Below are positions 7,561 to 16,424 of a stretch of 64,000 nucleotides of DNA, piece by piece; position 1 is the stretch's first letter; the number at the start of each line of letters is the position of its first letter. The stretch lies in assembly GCA_017938215.1 (NCBI GenBank), contig JAGBBZ010000017.1, positions 1-64,000 of the forward strand. The letters are read 5' to 3'. Source of the DNA: Eubacterium sp. GTDB lineage: Bacteria; Bacillota; Clostridia; Lachnospirales; Lachnospiraceae. Made by a program: the position numbers and the translations under genes. Under the pieces are notes generated by a model. The model was not told where the DNA came from. It saw only the letters and a list, made by a program, of their open reading frames with translations, and did not search any database.

Positions 7561-8862
7561 ATGAAATTACTAATGATACATGTATGGAATGAGTATGAAA
7601 TCGCATATCGCGGAAAATTTTCCAGTTTTCTTTCGTACCCATCTTTGACATTGGCGTCGATTTATCCATTGATTCCACAGGATATATTTGAAAGAATTGA
7701 TATTGTAGATGAGATTTCTCAGCGAGTGAATTATGATAAAGAGACTTATGATGTGGTACTGATTTCATTCGATACGTCTTCGGCGGTGAGTGCATACAAA
7801 CATTGTGATGAGTTTCGAAAGCGGGGAGCTTATACAGTGGGAGGAGGCTATCATGCCACGGCACTTCAGGAAGAAGCATTGGAACATTTTAATACCATTA
7901 TTGTTGGGCCGGCGGAAAAAGCACTTCCACAGTTTTTTAAAGAGTTTGTTGCTGGTGTGCCAAAGAAAAAATATGAAGATCGTGATATTTGCTCGGCTCA
8001 ATTTCCAAAGCCGGCACGAGAGAAAATAACACGCAAGAAGAAATTGAATATTCCGGCAACTATTGTAAATCGTGGATGTGGAAACTATTGTAAATATTGC
8101 TCCATGCGAACGATGTGGAAGAGTGATGCAAGACCCATCGAAGACGTGATTCGGGAATTAAAAGAATTAAAGTCGAAGATGGTTATTTTCTACGACCCCA
8201 ATTTTTTCGAATGTCGTGAATATGCCATGGAATTGATGAAAGCAATGAAGCCTTTGAAGATGCTTTGGGTTTCCAATGCCACGGCAGATTTTGGGTATGA
8301 TCACGAACTGATGCAAGCTGCTTACGATAGTGGATGTCGGGCGGTGCTTCTGGGGCTGGAATCCCTAAGTTCACAGTCGTTGAATCATGCAGCGAAGCGA
8401 TTCCATGAGGCAGATAAGTACAAAGAGATTATTGCCAATCTACACAGTCATAAAATTGCAGTGAATGGATGCTTTGTCCTTGGATTTGATGGAGATACGG
8501 AGGAAGAATTGTTGGCATTGCCAGAACGGGTGGAAAACTTAGGGTTAGATTTGTGTCGTTTTGCGATACTTACGCCATATCCGGGAACCAGGTTTTATGA
8601 GGAATTTGAGCAGGAGGGACGAATTATTACGAAGGAATGGTCCGAATACACGCAAAACAATGCCGTGTTTCAACCGCGTCATATGTCGCCCAAGCGCTTG
8701 GAAGAACTCTATCGAAAGATTTGGAAGGAATGTTATACATGGAAGCGGGTATGGAAACGAACCCTACAATCCCCATGGGGATTGCGCCCCTATGTGTTGA
8801 TTTTATTAATGGCAAACATTGGATTTAAATTTGTAGGAATTGAAAAGAGAACAGAACAATGA
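7561..8862 (+). CDS. Cobalamin-type radical SAM protein 1 of operon
   Basis: A 433-residue class-B-like radical SAM protein. The first ~130 residues form a Rossmann-like B12-binding-type domain (PSLTLASIYPLIP, then VGGGYHAT and a VGPAE turn) but lack the DxHxxG lower-ligand motif. The radical SAM barrel begins at RGCGNYCKYC, with cluster cysteines 173, 177 and 180. The C-terminus has the PGTRFY and FQPRHMSP features of BchE/HpnR-like enzymes. ATG at 7561 is chosen because GGGGGT lies 11 bases upstream; an ATG at 7540 precedes the SD. First gene of the operon; overlaps the next by 4 bases. Reaction unknown: methylation, C-C bond formation or ring chemistry are all known in the superfamily. Confidence 0.87.
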   Translation: MKLLMIHVWNEYEIAYRGKFSSFLSYPSLTLASIYPLIPQDIFERIDIVDEISQRVNYDKETYDVVLISFDTSSAVSAYKHCDEFRKRGAYTVGGGYHATALQEEALEHFNTIIVGPAEKALPQFFKEFVAGVPKKKYEDRDICSAQFPKPAREKITRKKKLNIPATIVNRGCGNYCKYCSMRTMWKSDARPIEDVIRELKELKSKMVIFYDPNFFECREYAMELMKAMKPLKMLWVSNATADFGYDHELMQAAYDSGCRAVLLGLESLSSQSLNHAAKRFHEADKYKEIIANLHSHKIAVNGCFVLGFDGDTEEELLALPERVENLGLDLCRFAILTPYPGTRFYEEFEQEGRIITKEWSEYTQNNAVFQPRHMSPKRLEELYRKIWKECYTWKRVWKRTLQSPWGLRPYVLILLMANIGFKFVGIEKRTEQ

Positions 8863-10175
8863 AAATTACTTTTATACGATTAAATATGTTTGAACATATT
8901 AGTTCAGATGCAATGAAACCGTTGTTGTTTGGGATTATTAAGAGTTTGACTCCGGAAGAGCATGAGATTGAATTTATCGACGAACGAGTGGAAAAATTAC
9001 CGGCACATATCGATTCGGATATCATTGCGTTTTCTGTGGAGACGTACACGGCGAAGCGTGCGTATTTGTTGGCCAAACAATATAAAACGGAGAAGAATAT
9101 CATCGTTATGGGAGGGTTTCATGCCAGTGTTATGGCAGATGAGATGATTGCATATGCGGATACGGTACTGGTGGGAGATGCTGAAGATACGTGGCAGCAG
9201 TTTCTCGAAGATTGTCAAAAAGGACAACGGAAAGATTCATACATTTCTACGGGGGAAAAAGAACTTACAATTTTGAAGGAGGATCCCTCCGTATATCGAC
9301 ATGGTTATTTTGGAATCGGTGTGTATCAGATTTCCCGAGGTTGCAAATTTAACTGTGATTTTTGTTCGATAAAAACCATGTATCACAATGTTCGAAGAAA
9401 AAGTGCGGATATGATCGTGGAGGAATTAAAGGAAGCAAAGGAAAAAATAATTTTCTTTGTAGACGACAATTTGTTTTATGATAAAAAAACTGCCATGGAG
9501 CTTTTTGATAAGATTGCACCGTTAAAAAAGAAATGGGCATGTCAGATCAGCATGGATGTGGCGAGGGATGATGAGCTACTTACAAAAATGAAACAGGCAG
9601 GATGTTTTCTTGTGCTTATGGGATTTGAAAGTTTGAATCCGGAAAGTTTAAAGGAAATGCACAAAGTTGCAAATTCAGAGGCGGATTATGAAGAAGTGAT
9701 TCGACGTATTTACAAACATAAATTGCTGATATATGGTACCTTTGTACTAGGATGTGATGGAGATGATACGGATGTATTTGACAAAACCTTTGCATTTGCG
9801 GTGAAAAATAATATTGCTGTGACCAATTTTAACCCGTTGATTCCGATGCCGGGAACAGGAGTGTATCGGAAAATGGAAGAGCAAGGACGTCTTCGCTACA
9901 AAAAATGGTGGTTATCCGATCGGTATCGTTATGGAGAGACAGCATTTTTGCCGAACAAGATGACACCGGAGGAATTGCAGGAAGGATGCTTGAAAATGCG
10001 AACTGATTTTTATAGCATTCCATGTATTTTGAAACGTTTATTTGCCAATCCAATTCATCTTAGACCATTAAACTTTTTTGTGTATGTATTGGCAAATTTA
10101 ATTTCTAGAAGAGAAATACATAAAAAGCAAGGACAGCTATTAGGGGGTATTTTGAATGAAGCTGACGTTGATTAA
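8859..10175 (+). CDS. Cobalamin-type radical SAM protein 2 of operon
   Basis: A 438-residue paralogue of the preceding enzyme. The N-terminal B12-type fold contains SVETYTAKRAY (residues 59-69), a signature shared almost word for word with the third and fifth radical SAM proteins of the operon, followed by VMGGFHAS and VGDAED. Cluster cysteines are 162, 166 and 169 (GCKFNCDFC). A VDDNLFYD stretch follows the cluster motif, as in many BchE-like enzymes. It starts in the stop codon of gene 1 (ATGA). No DxHxxG motif. Substrate unknown. Confidence 0.87.
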   Translation: MKITFIRLNMFEHISSDAMKPLLFGIIKSLTPEEHEIEFIDERVEKLPAHIDSDIIAFSVETYTAKRAYLLAKQYKTEKNIIVMGGFHASVMADEMIAYADTVLVGDAEDTWQQFLEDCQKGQRKDSYISTGEKELTILKEDPSVYRHGYFGIGVYQISRGCKFNCDFCSIKTMYHNVRRKSADMIVEELKEAKEKIIFFVDDNLFYDKKTAMELFDKIAPLKKKWACQISMDVARDDELLTKMKQAGCFLVLMGFESLNPESLKEMHKVANSEADYEEVIRRIYKHKLLIYGTFVLGCDGDDTDVFDKTFAFAVKNNIAVTNFNPLIPMPGTGVYRKMEEQGRLRYKKWWLSDRYRYGETAFLPNKMTPEELQEGCLKMRTDFYSIPCILKRLFANPIHLRPLNFFVYVLANLISRREIHKKQGQLLGGILNEADVD

Positions 10176-11511
10176 ACCGAACATAGGAAGACGCGAGCAT
10201 AGTCTGTATGTGGATGAAGGGAGAATGGAACCGCTGCAGTTGGGGATTCTTGCGGCGTTGACACCAAAGGATATTGAAGTGGTAATGTACGATGATCGTA
10301 TGGAAGAAATTCCGTATGATGAGCCAACGGATGTTGTGGCGATTACCGTGGAGACCTTTACGGCGAGACGTGCTTACGAAATTAGCGAGGAATTTCGCAA
10401 GCGTGGAGTGAAAACCGTTATGGGAGGCATGCATGTGATGTTGATTCCGGAGGAAGTGGAAGAACATTGCGATGCAATTATCATCGGTGATGCAGAACCG
10501 GTGTGGGAGACCGTGATGCGGGATTGTCAGAAGGGCGTTTTGAAAAAACGATACGAGGTAGTGCAACCGGAATGTCCCCAGGTGAATGTGATTACGCGAC
10601 GAGATATTTTCGAAGGGAAGGGGTATTTACCCATCACGTTGTTGCAATTTTCCAGAGGATGTAATCACAAATGTAGTTTTTGTGCGTCGTCCGTGTATTT
10701 TAAAGCACATCATTATTGCCGTCCGGTAGAAGACGTAGTGAAAGAAATTAAAGCACAGAAAAGAAAATTGTTGTTTTTTGTGGATGACAACATTGTTTGC
10801 AATCATGAAAAAGCGAAGGAGCTATTTCGTGCGTTGATTCCATTGAAGGTGCGATGGGTGAGTCAGGGAAGTATGGATATGCTTAAGGACAAGGAATTGA
10901 TGGAGTTAATGGTCAAGAGTGGTTGCCTCGGATTGGTGATCGGATTTGAATCCATTTCACCGGATTGTATTACCGAGATGAACAAATTTACCAACAAAAA
11001 TGCTGCTACGTCTATGTACGAAAAAGAGATTCAAGAGTTACGACAATGGGGGTTGCAGACGTGGGCTGCATTTACGGTGGGACATGATGGCGATACGATG
11101 GAGTCCATTCGTGCCACTTGTGATTTTGCGATAAAAAACAAATTTACTTTTGCCGCATTCAACATTTTGATGCCATATCCCAATACGCCACTGTATGAGA
11201 AGATGGAACGAGAGGGAAGGTTACTGTATGACGGAAAATGGTGGTTGCACGAAGAGTATCGATTTAATTATTGTAGCATTGTACCGAAAAATATGACGCC
11301 GGATGAACTGACAGAGGTATCCTTTGATTGTCGAAAACGATTCAACAGCAGACGCTCGATTTTTACCAGAGCGTTGGATTTGAAGACCAATATGCGGACA
11401 CCATATCGTTTTTTGACCTATTTGATTTATAATCCGCTGTTTCGAAAAGAAGTATTTAAGAAACAGGGGTTGCGATTTGGATTAAAGAGTGGAGAAACAA
11501 TAGAAGAATGA
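10156..11511 (+). CDS. Cobalamin-type radical SAM protein 3 of operon
   Basis: A 451-residue member of the same subgroup as gene 2 (MEPLQLGILAALTP, TVETFTARRAY, VMGGMHVM, IGDAEPVW). Cluster cysteines are 169, 173 and 176 (GCNHKCSFC), again followed by a VDDN motif. It overlaps gene 2 by 20 bases; ATG at 10156 is preceded by AGGGGGT at proper distance. The C-terminal ~70 residues are basic and lack extra iron-sulfur cysteines. Substrate unknown. Confidence 0.87.
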   Translation: MKLTLIKPNIGRREHSLYVDEGRMEPLQLGILAALTPKDIEVVMYDDRMEEIPYDEPTDVVAITVETFTARRAYEISEEFRKRGVKTVMGGMHVMLIPEEVEEHCDAIIIGDAEPVWETVMRDCQKGVLKKRYEVVQPECPQVNVITRRDIFEGKGYLPITLLQFSRGCNHKCSFCASSVYFKAHHYCRPVEDVVKEIKAQKRKLLFFVDDNIVCNHEKAKELFRALIPLKVRWVSQGSMDMLKDKELMELMVKSGCLGLVIGFESISPDCITEMNKFTNKNAATSMYEKEIQELRQWGLQTWAAFTVGHDGDTMESIRATCDFAIKNKFTFAAFNILMPYPNTPLYEKMEREGRLLYDGKWWLHEEYRFNYCSIVPKNMTPDELTEVSFDCRKRFNSRRSIFTRALDLKTNMRTPYRFLTYLIYNPLFRKEVFKKQGLRFGLKSGETIEE

Positions 11512-11520
11512 GGGGTTGTT

Positions 11521-12231
11521 ATGCTAAAAGGAGAAGTGCGAAAAATCTGTGAGTTTTCGGAAGAAGAGCTTGTGTCAATGTATGGATTAATGGCTCAGTT
11601 TTATGACGATACGGAGGAAGAAGTGTTCCGAAAGGATTTTCAGGATAAGGACTATTGTTTGGTTCTCTATCGGGAAGATGGTAAAATTATAGGATTTACC
11701 ACACAGAAAATAATGAGCCTTGACGTAGAAGGAAAAGAAGTTAAAGGTGTTTTTTCCGGAGACACGATTATTCACAAGGATTATTGGGGCGAGACCGAAT
11801 TGTTCAAAGTTTGGGCGAATTTTTGGTTTCCGTATGCCAAAGAGGAAGGCGAGTTGTATTGGTTTCTAATCTGCAAAGGATACAAAACATATCGTATTCT
11901 TCCTGTATTTTGGAAGGAGTTTTATCCCAATTATCGTTGTGAAACACCAGAAGAAGCAAAGCGTATCATAGATGCCTATGCGTCCCAATTATATCCGGAG
12001 GAATACAATCCGGAGACGGGAGTTGTGGAATACAAAAGAACGAAGGATAAATTGAAATCTGGTGTGGCAGATATTGGGGAACGAGAATTGCGCAATAAGG
12101 ACATTGCTTTTTTCTGTGAAAAAAATCCGGATTATGTGCATGGAAATGACATCGCATGTCTTGCTAAAATTGACATGGATGTTTTAAGAAAAGGTGTACG
12201 GGAGACGTTGTTTCATGAGTGTACAATGTAA
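11521..12231 (+). CDS. GNAT-like acyltransferase, divergent
   Basis: A 236-residue soluble protein. The first half follows a GNAT pattern (short helices, then strands CLVLYREDGKIIGFTTQKIM and a GVFSGDTIIHKDYWG turn), but the canonical acetyl-CoA loop Q/RxxGxG/A is not clear, so the assignment is tentative. The second half is helical and matches nothing I recognise. It lies between radical SAM gene 3 (9-base gap) and the GH3 ligase (17-base overlap), so it is firmly part of the operon. If active, it would acylate an amine or hydroxyl of the pathway intermediate. Confidence 0.55.
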   Translation: MLKGEVRKICEFSEEELVSMYGLMAQFYDDTEEEVFRKDFQDKDYCLVLYREDGKIIGFTTQKIMSLDVEGKEVKGVFSGDTIIHKDYWGETELFKVWANFWFPYAKEEGELYWFLICKGYKTYRILPVFWKEFYPNYRCETPEEAKRIIDAYASQLYPEEYNPETGVVEYKRTKDKLKSGVADIGERELRNKDIAFFCEKNPDYVHGNDIACLAKIDMDVLRKGVRETLFHECTM

Positions 12232-13753
12232 AATTTTGAATGAAATATGCCGGCTTTTGTATTGGGGAGAATATCGAAAATATATTAGGAAACAAAGCAT
12301 ACAAAAAGTACAATCCAGATATCTGATGCGTTTGCTCAAAAGAAACAAAGCGACAAGATATGGGGAGAAGTACGATTTTGCCAGGATTTCCAGTTATGAA
12401 GAATTTGCCCGGAAAGTGCCGTTAACGGTGTACGAAGATTATGAACCGTATTTGGAAGCTATGGCTGACGGTGAAAAACAGGTACTTACGAAGGAGGATG
12501 TCCTGCTGTTTGAACTTACCAGTGGTTCGTCGGGAGGTAAAAAAAAGATTCCTTATACCAAGACATTAAAACAAGAATTTCAGCGTGGAATCAAACCATG
12601 GCTGTATGATTTGTATTCTGGTGATAGGGAGATTGGAAAGGGGAAAAGTTATTGGTCCATCACGCCTGTGACGGCGGAAAAGACTTATACAAAGGCTGGA
12701 ATTCCTTTGGGGTTTGAAGAAGACGCAGAGTATTTTGGCTTTTTTTTAAAGATTCTTATGGGAAAATTGTTTGCCGTGGATTCCTCGGTAAAGTTTTCGG
12801 AAGACATGCAACATTTTTATTTAGATACCACCAGACAACTTATGCAATGTCAGGAGTTGTCATTGATCTCCGTGTGGAATCCCACCTTTCTGACAATTTT
12901 GTGTGATTTTATTCGTGATAATGTTGGGCTTGTTGTGGAGGGGTTGGAAAGAAAAGAACAGGAACGAATTCAAAAAGCAGTGGAAGCAAATCGCTTTGAT
13001 CATGTGTTTCCGATGTTGCGAATCATCAGTTGTTGGGCAGATGGAAGCGCCAAAGACTATTTGAAGGATTTGGAGATACGATTTCCGACGGTACATATCC
13101 AGCCAAAAGGCTTGCTGGCAACCGAGTGTTTTGTTTCTTTTCCGCTACTGAGAGAGGAAGGAAGTCGGCTTAGTGTTCGGTCACATTTTTTTGAGTTTCG
13201 TCGTGTGACGGATGGGAAAATCCTGTTGGCTCATGAATTGGAACCGGGAGAATACGAAGTAATCGTAACCACCGGAGGAGGATTTTATCGATATTGCATT
13301 GGTGATATCGTGGAAGTGATAAAAGTGGTTCCAGATCAACCACCGATCATACGTTTTTTACGGCGAGCAGGAATTACATCCGATCTTTTTGGGGAGAAAT
13401 TAACCGAAGAATTTGTCCGAGGAGTTTGTGAGAAACTTGGAATAACGGAAGAATTTTGTTTGTTGGCGCCGGAAGGGAAGCGGTATTGCTTGTATACGAC
13501 AGCGGAGGGGATTGCGGATAAAGTGTTGGATGATGAACTACGAGAAAGTTACCATTACAATTACTGTCGTCAGTTGGGACAATTAAAATTGGCAAAGGTG
13601 GTTCCTGTATGTGGGGAACCACAAAAGGTATATATACAGAGACATGCAGAGGATGGTATGCGGGTTGGGGACATCAAACCTGCCTATCTTACCAAGAAGA
13701 CAGATTGGGGAAATTGGTTTCAAAAGAGAAAGGAAGAATCAGAATTATGTTAA
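12215..13753 (+). CDS. GH3-family acyl-adenylating amido synthetase
   Basis: A 512-residue member of the GH3 branch of the adenylate-forming (ANL) superfamily. Three family motifs are visible: the phosphate-binding loop TSGSSGGKKK (102-111), ATE (302-304) and YRYCIGDIV (358-366), with FGEKLTE at about 392-398. Plant GH3 enzymes adenylate a carboxylic acid and join it to an amino acid; bacterial members are mostly uncharacterised. ATG at 12215 follows GGGAGA at 8 bases, overlapping the upstream gene by 17. The next radical SAM gene overlaps its end by 7. It probably activates a carboxylate made or modified by the radical SAM enzymes. Confidence 0.88.
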   Translation: MSVQCKILNEICRLLYWGEYRKYIRKQSIQKVQSRYLMRLLKRNKATRYGEKYDFARISSYEEFARKVPLTVYEDYEPYLEAMADGEKQVLTKEDVLLFELTSGSSGGKKKIPYTKTLKQEFQRGIKPWLYDLYSGDREIGKGKSYWSITPVTAEKTYTKAGIPLGFEEDAEYFGFFLKILMGKLFAVDSSVKFSEDMQHFYLDTTRQLMQCQELSLISVWNPTFLTILCDFIRDNVGLVVEGLERKEQERIQKAVEANRFDHVFPMLRIISCWADGSAKDYLKDLEIRFPTVHIQPKGLLATECFVSFPLLREEGSRLSVRSHFFEFRRVTDGKILLAHELEPGEYEVIVTTGGGFYRYCIGDIVEVIKVVPDQPPIIRFLRRAGITSDLFGEKLTEEFVRGVCEKLGITEEFCLLAPEGKRYCLYTTAEGIADKVLDDELRESYHYNYCRQLGQLKLAKVVPVCGEPQKVYIQRHAEDGMRVGDIKPAYLTKKTDWGNWFQKRKEESELC

Positions 13754-15081
13754 AAATTGCACTATTGGCACCGGCAGGTGCGATGCATCGTTACTCAGGA
13801 AACTTTGGAAAATCATTGCACTATGCGCCATTGACATTGACAACATTGGCAGCGTTGATTCCGGAAGATGTGGAAACCGATGTGGTTATTTATGATGAAA
13901 CAGCGGGAAAGATACCGTTGGATATTGATGCAGAGTTAATCGGTATTACGTGTATTACCGGTACGGCACCAAGATGCTATGCATACGCAGACTACTTTCG
14001 TAAGAAGGGGAAAGTAGTTTTTATGGGAGGAGTACATCCTTCTATGCTTCCAGAGGAAGCGGCAGGGCATGCGGATGTGGTCTTTACCGGATTTTCGGAG
14101 CAGACATTCCCGCAGTTTATCTATGATTATGTAAATGGAAATTACCAGAAATTCTATCATCAGAACAGTGATTATACCATTGAAGGAAAGCCGATTCCAA
14201 GAAGAGAATTATTGAATTCCAAGAAGTACATAACGACGAAGACGGTGGAAGCCATTCGTGGTTGTTGTCACACCTGTAGTTTTTGTGCATATCCGGCAGC
14301 ATTCGGGAAGCCGGTCCATAAACGTCCCGTGAAAGAAGTTGTAGCAGAAATCGAGGCGTTGAATACGAAACATGTGCTTTTTCCGGATGTAAATCTAATT
14401 ACAGATCGAAAATATGCCATTGAACTTTTTAATGCTTTGATTCCATTGAAGATCATATGGCTTGGTTTGGTTACTTCTTCGGTGGGAATCGATGATGAAT
14501 TGATGACCGTGTTTCGCAAGAGTGGATGTAAGGGGTTGTTGATCGGGTTTGAATCCATTACACAGGAATCGCAACAATACATTCATAAAGGAGTTAATAA
14601 AGTGAATAACTATGTGTCACTGATGGAACGACTGCATGACAATGGAATTTTGGTACAAGGGTGTTTTGCGTTTGGTGGGGACGAAGAAGATGAGAGTGTA
14701 TTTGACCGTACGGTAGAAATGATCATCAAGGCGAAGATTGACTTGCCACGGTATTCAATTTTGACGCCATTTCCACAGACACAATATTACAATCAGCTGG
14801 AAAAAGAAGGACGTATTATAGAGCGAAATTGGGCAATGTATGATGTGCAGCATTGTGTGTTCCAGCCAAAACGTATGACCAAAGAGCAGTTGGAAGAAGG
14901 AACCGATCGGGCGTGGAGAGCTACCTACTCTACGGCAAATATTATGAAACGTCTGGCCCCTTTTACAAACAGCCCATGGTTGTCTGTGCCGATTAATCTT
15001 GGATACAAGAAATATGCAAAAGAGTGGAACAAGTTTACAAGAGAGGTAATGTGTGATAATTCAGACATTCCGGTTTTATAG
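13747..15081 (+). CDS. Cobalamin-type radical SAM protein 4 of operon
   Basis: A 444-residue radical SAM protein, closer in its N-terminus to gene 1 (APLTLTTLAALIP, VFMGGVHPSM) than to the ETYTAKRAY group. Cluster cysteines are 173, 177 and 180 (RGCCHTCSFC); Cys174 gives a CC doublet. ATG at 13747 overlaps the GH3 stop by 7 bases and follows AAAGGAAG; in-frame upstream starts lie deep in the GH3 gene. Rossmann-like N-terminal domain without DxHxxG. Function unknown beyond SAM-radical, probably cobalamin-dependent, chemistry. Confidence 0.86.
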   Translation: MLKIALLAPAGAMHRYSGNFGKSLHYAPLTLTTLAALIPEDVETDVVIYDETAGKIPLDIDAELIGITCITGTAPRCYAYADYFRKKGKVVFMGGVHPSMLPEEAAGHADVVFTGFSEQTFPQFIYDYVNGNYQKFYHQNSDYTIEGKPIPRRELLNSKKYITTKTVEAIRGCCHTCSFCAYPAAFGKPVHKRPVKEVVAEIEALNTKHVLFPDVNLITDRKYAIELFNALIPLKIIWLGLVTSSVGIDDELMTVFRKSGCKGLLIGFESITQESQQYIHKGVNKVNNYVSLMERLHDNGILVQGCFAFGGDEEDESVFDRTVEMIIKAKIDLPRYSILTPFPQTQYYNQLEKEGRIIERNWAMYDVQHCVFQPKRMTKEQLEEGTDRAWRATYSTANIMKRLAPFTNSPWLSVPINLGYKKYAKEWNKFTREVMCDNSDIPVL

Positions 15082-15092
15082 AGGATGAGAAT

Positions 15093-16424
15093 ATGAAGAT
15101 AACATTTATTTTACCGGCTATAGGAAAGAAACCGGGAAAAAAGTATATTGGAACATGGAAAATGGAACCGCTGACCATCGCGGTGTTAAAGGCGTTGACG
15201 CCACTGGAAATTGAGACGGAATTATACGACGATCGTTTGGAGTTGATCAATTATGATACACAGACAGATTTGGTTTGTATTTCTGTGGAAACCTATACAG
15301 CGAAAAGAAGTTACAAAATTGCAGCACGGTTTCAAGAGAGAGGGATTCTTGTAGTTATGGGGGGATATCACGCTACGCTTTGTCCGGAGGAGGTTGCACA
15401 GTATAGTGACAGTGTTTTGGTGGCAAATGCGGAAACGGTGTGGACCAAGATGCTACAGGATTTGAAAAATCATAATTTGCAGAAGTTTTATTATGGGGAG
15501 ACGGCGGAATACGACATTCAACCGGACAAGAGTATTTTTGCGGGCAAGAAATATTTACCTGTAAATCTCATCGAGACAGGGCGTGGATGTTGTCACAGTT
15601 GTGAGTTCTGTGCAATTTCCAAATTTTATTGTAGCAAATACCATGCGCGAGATCATCGATTAATCCTGGATGACCTTCAAAACTCTCCGCATAAATATAC
15701 GTTTTTGGTGGATGACAATCTTGTGGCGGATAAGAAAAATGCCATACGTTTATTCGAAGAAATTACTCCTTTAAAAACCAAATGGGCAGGCCAAGGGACG
15801 TTGTCGATGGCAAAAGATGAAAAACTTCTTAAGACAATGAAAAAGAGCGGATGTGAGATCATTCTCATTGGGTTTGAAAGTTTGAATAAAGCAAATCTTC
15901 AACAGATGAATAAGTCGTTTAATTATGCATTAGGAGAGAGAGACGAATTGGTGAAACGAATTCATGATGCTGGAATTGGGATTTATGCCACCTTTGTGTT
16001 TGGTTATGATAATGATGATGAACGTACCATCCATGATGCGGTGGAATTTGCCAAGAAACATAACATTTACACAGCAGCGTTTAACCACTTGTTGCCATTT
16101 CCGAACACCGGCTTATATGACCGATTGAAAGCTGAGAACCGATTGCTTTACGATAAATGGTGGTTGGAAGATGGTTACAATTATGGAGAGGTTGCTTTCG
16201 AACCGAAATTGCTTTCAGCAGAAAAATTAAGCCAGCTATGCCGAGATGCAAGAAAAGAATTCGCTTCGCCTAAGACGGTTTGGAATCGGGGAATGGCATC
16301 TTTGGGGAGAACAAGTCCATTGATGTGGAGCTTGTTCTGGGCCATGAATCTTCGGCTTGGGGAAGAGATTGATCAGAAAATGAATGTTCCGATAGGAGAA
16401 AATCTAGATGAGCTTCCAAAATGA
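15093..16424 (+). CDS. Cobalamin-type radical SAM protein 5 of operon
   Basis: A 443-residue paralogue of genes 2 and 3 (MEPLTIAVLKALTP, SVETYTAKRSY, VMGGYHATLCPEE). Cluster cysteines are 166, 170 and 173 (GRGCCHSCEFC), with a VDDN motif about 40 residues later. It starts 11 bases after gene 4 with AGAGGATGAGA as SD, and its end overlaps the GNAT gene by 17 bases. Having three members of one subgroup in an operon implies either successive modifications or distinct but related substrates. Confidence 0.87.
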   Translation: MKITFILPAIGKKPGKKYIGTWKMEPLTIAVLKALTPLEIETELYDDRLELINYDTQTDLVCISVETYTAKRSYKIAARFQERGILVVMGGYHATLCPEEVAQYSDSVLVANAETVWTKMLQDLKNHNLQKFYYGETAEYDIQPDKSIFAGKKYLPVNLIETGRGCCHSCEFCAISKFYCSKYHARDHRLILDDLQNSPHKYTFLVDDNLVADKKNAIRLFEEITPLKTKWAGQGTLSMAKDEKLLKTMKKSGCEIILIGFESLNKANLQQMNKSFNYALGERDELVKRIHDAGIGIYATFVFGYDNDDERTIHDAVEFAKKHNIYTAAFNHLLPFPNTGLYDRLKAENRLLYDKWWLEDGYNYGEVAFEPKLLSAEKLSQLCRDARKEFASPKTVWNRGMASLGRTSPLMWSLFWAMNLRLGEEIDQKMNVPIGENLDELPK

